Assembly: GCA_000715685.1 (NCBI GenBank)
Contig: KL569418.1
Span: forward strand, 24,863 to 35,248
DNA length: 10,386 bases
Direction of reading: 5' to 3'
DNA from: Streptomyces lilacinus
GTDB taxonomy: Bacteria; Actinomycetota; Actinomycetes; Streptomycetales; Streptomycetaceae
Of the stretch, positions 8,162 through 10,386 are shown in pieces (the stretch's first letter is position 1; every line of letters begins with the position of its first letter). The notes below the pieces were generated by a model. It ran no database searches, was not told where the DNA came from, and saw nothing but the letters and a program-made list of their open reading frames with translations. Both the position numbers and the translations under genes were made by a program.

Positions 8162-8497
8162 GTGGCAAGTGGCAACGCGATCCGAGGAAGCCGGGTCGGG
8201 GCGGGGCCGATGGGTGAGGCCGAGCGGGGCGAGTCCGCGCCGCGCCTGCGCATCTCCTTCTGGTGCTCGAACGGGCACGAGACGCAGCCGAGCTTCGCCA
8301 GCGACGCACAGGTGCCGGACACCTGGGACTGTCCACGCTGTGGCTTCCCGGCCGGCCAGGACCGGGACAACCCGCCGGACCCGCCGCGCACCGAGCCGTA
8401 CAAGACCCACCTCGCCTACGTCCGCGAGCGGCGCAGCGACGCCGACGGCGAGGCGATCCTGGCCGAGGCGCTGGCCAAGCTCCGCGGCGAGATCTGA
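8162..8497 (+). CDS. RNA polymerase-binding protein, RbpA family (RbpB-like paralogue)
   Basis: A 111-residue protein of the actinobacterial RbpA family, which binds RNA polymerase holoenzyme through sigma region 2 and stabilises the open promoter complex. The start is GTG 8162, with AGGGAG (8148-8153) 8 bases upstream. The N-terminal tail IRGSRVG (7-13) matches the LRGSRLG of RbpA. The core domain has a complete zinc set C35, H39, C57, C60 (CSNGH ... CPRC). The C-terminal sigma-interacting helix is recognisable from THLAYVRERRS (82-92) to KLRGEI. The basic linker between them, lysine-rich in canonical RbpA (EKKAKPART type), is here NPPDPPRTEPYK, so a key DNA contact is weakened. This fits the RbpB paralogue reported in Streptomyces rather than principal RbpA, which lies elsewhere in the genome; I therefore give no symbol. 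It has its own likely promoter and a strong terminator, so it is probably monocistronic. Confidence 0.88.
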   Translation: MASGNAIRGSRVGAGPMGEAERGESAPRLRISFWCSNGHETQPSFASDAQVPDTWDCPRCGFPAGQDRDNPPDPPRTEPYKTHLAYVRERRSDADGEAILAEALAKLRGEI

Positions 8498-8507
8498 CCC
8501 GCAGTTG

Positions 8508-8557
8508 ACGAACGGCCCGGACCGCCACCCGAAAGGGTGGCGGTCCGGGCCGTTCGT
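8508..8557 (+). terminator. Perfect 23-bp terminator hairpin after the RbpA-family gene
   Basis: Bases 8508-8530 pair without a single mismatch with 8535-8557 around a GAAA loop, a stable GNRA tetraloop closed by C-G. The structure begins 11 bases after the stop codon and lacks a T tract. It ends 10 bases before the -35 element of pgi, so it isolates the two genes. It would work in both directions. Confidence 0.88.
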
Positions 8558-8567
8558 GCGTGTCACG

Positions 8568-8593
8568 GGAATCGACGGCGGATCAATTAGGTT
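8568..8593 (+). promoter_or_regulatory. Sigma-R-type (disulphide-stress) promoter of pgi
   Basis: GGAAT (8568-8572, with a further G before it) is followed after exactly 18 bases by GTT (8591-8593, then G). This matches the published sigma-R consensus GGAAT-N18-GTT from the thioredoxin system of S. coelicolor. The start would fall near 8600, about 30 bases before the pgi ATG. It sits in the only 72-base space between the terminator and pgi. A vegetative alternative, TTGGAG (8592-8597), 19 bases, TAGAAG (8617-8622), overlaps it and would give an almost leaderless message. Confidence 0.6.
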
Positions 8594-8629
8594 GGAGACG
8601 GCGGGGAACAACCGAGTAGAAGTGGGCTG

Positions 8630-10291
8630 ATGTACGAGATGAACGCAGAAGGCCGCACCAGGCTGGACCGCACTCCCGAGTGGAACGCCCTGGCCAAGCA
8701 CCGGGACGAGCTGGGGGAGGTGCACCTGCGCGAGCTCTTCGCGGACGACCCGCGCCGCGCCGAGAAGTACGCGCTCACCGTGGGCGACCTGCACCTGGAC
8801 TACTCGAAGCACCTCGTCACCGACGAGACGCTCCGACTGCTGCGCGAGCTGGCCGCCGCCGCCGACGTCGCGGGCCTGCGGGACGCCATGTTCCGCGGCG
8901 AGAAGATCAACACCACCGAGGGCCGCGCGGTGCTCCACACCGCCCTGCGCGCCCCGGAGTCGGCCGTGATCGAGGTCGACGGGGAGAACGTCGTCCCCGC
9001 CGTGCACTCCGTGCTGCGCAAGATGCAGGTCTTCACCGACCGCGTCCGTTCGGGCGACTGGAAGGGCCACACGGGCAAGCGCATCCGCAATGTCGTCAAC
9101 ATCGGCATCGGCGGCTCGGACCTCGGCCCGGCCATGGCCTACGAGGCGCTGCGCGCCTACACCGACCGGGACATGACGTTCCGCTTCGTCTCCAACGTGG
9201 ACGGCGCGGACCTGCACGAGGCCGTGCGCGACCTGGACGCCGCCGAGACGCTCTTCATCGTGGCCTCCAAGACCTTCACCACGATCGAGACCATCACCAA
9301 CGCCACCTCCGCGCGCAACTGGCTCCTCGCCGAGCTGGGCGCCGGCGAGGACGCCGTGGCCAAGCACTTCGTGGCGCTGTCCACGAACGCCGAGAAGGTC
9401 GCCGAGTTCGGCATCGACACGACCAACATGTTCGAGTTCTGGGACTGGGTCGGCGGCCGCTACTCCTACGACTCGGCCATCGGGCTCTCCCTGATGCTCG
9501 CCATCGGCCCCGACCACTTCCGCGAGATGCTGGCCGGCTTCCACCTCGTCGACGAGCACTTCCGCACGGCGCCGTTCGAGGAGAACGCGCCGGTGCTGCT
9601 CGGTCTGCTGGGCGTCTGGTACGGCAACTTCCACGACGCGCAGTCGCACGCGGTGCTGCCCTACAGCCACTACCTGTCGAAGTTCGCGGCCTATCTGCAG
9701 CAGCTGGACATGGAGTCCAACGGCAAGTCCGTCGACCGCGACGGACAGCCCGTCAGCTGGCAGACCGGCCCGGTCGTGTGGGGCACGCCCGGCACGAACG
9801 GGCAGCACGCCTACTACCAGTTGATCCACCAGGGCACGAAGATGATCCCGGCGGACCTGTTGGGCTTCGCCAAGCCCGTCGACGACCTCCAGCCGGGGCT
9901 GGTGCCCCAGCACGACCTGCTGATGGCCAACCTCTTCGCCCAGGGCCAGGCCCTCGCCTTCGGCAAGACCCCGGAGGAGGTCGCGGCCGAGGGCGTCCCC
10001 GCGGAGCTGGTCCCCCACAAGACCTTCCGCGGCAACCACCCGACGACGACGATCCTCGCGAGCGAGCTGTCGCCGTCGGTGCTGGGGCAGCTGATCGCGC
10101 TCTACGAGCACAAGGTCTTCGTGCAGGGTGCGGTCTGGAACATCGACTCCTTCGACCAGTGGGGGGTCGAGCTGGGCAAGGTCCTCGCGAAGCGGGTGGA
10201 GCCGGCGCTGACGGAGGGCACGGCGGTGCCGGGTCTTGACGCGTCGACGGCGGCCCTGGTTTCGCGCTACCGCGAGCTGCGGGGGCGCTGA
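8630..10291 (+). CDS. pgi: Glucose-6-phosphate isomerase
   Basis: A 553-residue phosphoglucose isomerase that interconverts glucose 6-phosphate and fructose 6-phosphate in the cytoplasm, joining glycolysis, gluconeogenesis and the pentose phosphate route. Phosphate-binding motifs are [11 protein letters not shown] (157-167) and [11 protein letters not shown] (211-221). The first family signature is [13 protein letters not shown] (275-287) and the second begins [16 protein letters not shown] (494-509). Catalytic residues are E362 (DMESNGK), H393 (NGQHAYY) and K517 (GVELGK), so it should be active. ATG 8630 or ATG 8639 could be the start: other Streptomyces proteins begin at the residue equivalent to 8639 (MNAE...), but neither has a clear ribosome site; AAGTGGG (8620-8626) fits neither well. 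In S. coelicolor the genes beyond this pgi encode pentose phosphate enzymes (zwf, opcA, tal, tkt), so the next genes outside the window are probably these. Confidence 0.97.
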   Translation: MYEMNAEGRTRLDRTPEWNALAKHRDELGEVHLRELFADDPRRAEKYALTVGDLHLDYSKHLVTDETLRLLRELAAAADVAGLRDAMFRGEKINTTEGRAVLHTALRAPESAVIEVDGENVVPAVHSVLRKMQVFTDRVRSGDWKGHTGKRIRNVVNIGIGGSDLGPAMAYEALRAYTDRDMTFRFVSNVDGADLHEAVRDLDAAETLFIVASKTFTTIETITNATSARNWLLAELGAGEDAVAKHFVALSTNAEKVAEFGIDTTNMFEFWDWVGGRYSYDSAIGLSLMLAIGPDHFREMLAGFHLVDEHFRTAPFEENAPVLLGLLGVWYGNFHDAQSHAVLPYSHYLSKFAAYLQQLDMESNGKSVDRDGQPVSWQTGPVVWGTPGTNGQHAYYQLIHQGTKMIPADLLGFAKPVDDLQPGLVPQHDLLMANLFAQGQALAFGKTPEEVAAEGVPAELVPHKTFRGNHPTTTILASELSPSVLGQLIALYEHKVFVQGAVWNIDSFDQWGVELGKVLAKRVEPALTEGTAVPGLDASTAALVSRYRELRGR

Positions 10292-10329
10292 CGCGGTCGG
10301 GTGCCCCGGTCCCGCCCTTTCGCCGTTTC

Positions 10330-10375
10330 CTGGGGCTGCGCCCCAGCCCCCACGGGGCCCGGGGCGCAGCCCCGG
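10330..10375 (+). repeat. GC-rich inverted repeat after pgi, likely terminator
   Basis: GGGGCTGCGCCCC (10332-10344) pairs perfectly with GGGGCGCAGCCCC (10361-10373), with an inner 5-bp stem GCCCC/GGGGC (10346-10350, 10354-10358). Each arm can also fold on itself (GGGGC, TGC, GCCCC). Such GGGGC-GCAGCCCC elements recur between genes in Streptomyces genomes. It lies 38 bases after the pgi stop and probably acts as a terminator. I see no gene start in the remaining bases. Confidence 0.7.
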
Positions 10376-10386
10376 TTACGGGAAGG

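Noticed and set aside
8027..10111. Long minus-strand open frame opposite pgi and the RbpA-family gene
   Set aside because: It is antisense to two well-identified genes, crosses a perfect hairpin, and its composition is that of a GC shadow.

Overview
The window is an ordinary, gene-dense piece of a Streptomyces chromosome. The evidence is very high GC, strongly G/C-biased third codon positions, GTG starts, purine-rich ribosome sites, and near-identical remembered protein sequence for WhiA, the YvcK-like protein, the SecG protein and the RbpA-family protein. All nine genes lie on the + strand. I see no phage, insertion sequence, CRISPR array, toxin-antitoxin pair, biosynthetic cluster or RNA gene. 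The many long minus-strand and off-frame open frames are shadows of high GC.

Region by region. (1) 2-1833: the 3' part of yvcK (CofD-like 'gluconeogenesis factor'), overlapping the sporulation regulator gene whiA by 10 bases; this is the end of the conserved uvrC-rapZ-yvcK-whiA operon. The last third of yvcK carries a cluster of codons rare in Streptomyces around a GACAC motif and a TAAACT box, which looks like an internal whiA promoter. A 15-bp hairpin closes the operon. (2) 2007-4358: a secreted zinc carboxypeptidase (M14) with a signal peptide, a complete active site, an EF-hand-like loop and a C-terminal amidotransferase-like fold. (3) 4518-7649: the glycolytic cluster gap, pgk, tpiA. A large hairpin separates gap from pgk, while pgk and tpiA are tightly coupled. 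(4) 7767-8497: secG, then an RbpA-family RNA polymerase-binding protein gene of the divergent 'RbpB' type. (5) 8630-10291: pgi, preceded by a perfect 23-bp hairpin and by a textbook sigma-R (disulphide-stress) promoter match, and followed by a copy of a GC-rich inverted repeat of a kind common between Streptomyces genes.

Functionally the window joins central carbon metabolism (gap, pgk, tpiA, pgi and the carbon-metabolism regulator YvcK) with housekeeping secretion (secG), transcription initiation (RbpA family) and development (whiA). I find no hidden novel multi-gene system. The most useful new leads are regulatory: the sigma-R-type promoter of pgi, the overlapping promoter inside yvcK, the operator-like dyad over the gap promoter, the hairpins that punctuate the glycolytic genes, and the loss of the basic linker in the RbpA paralogue.
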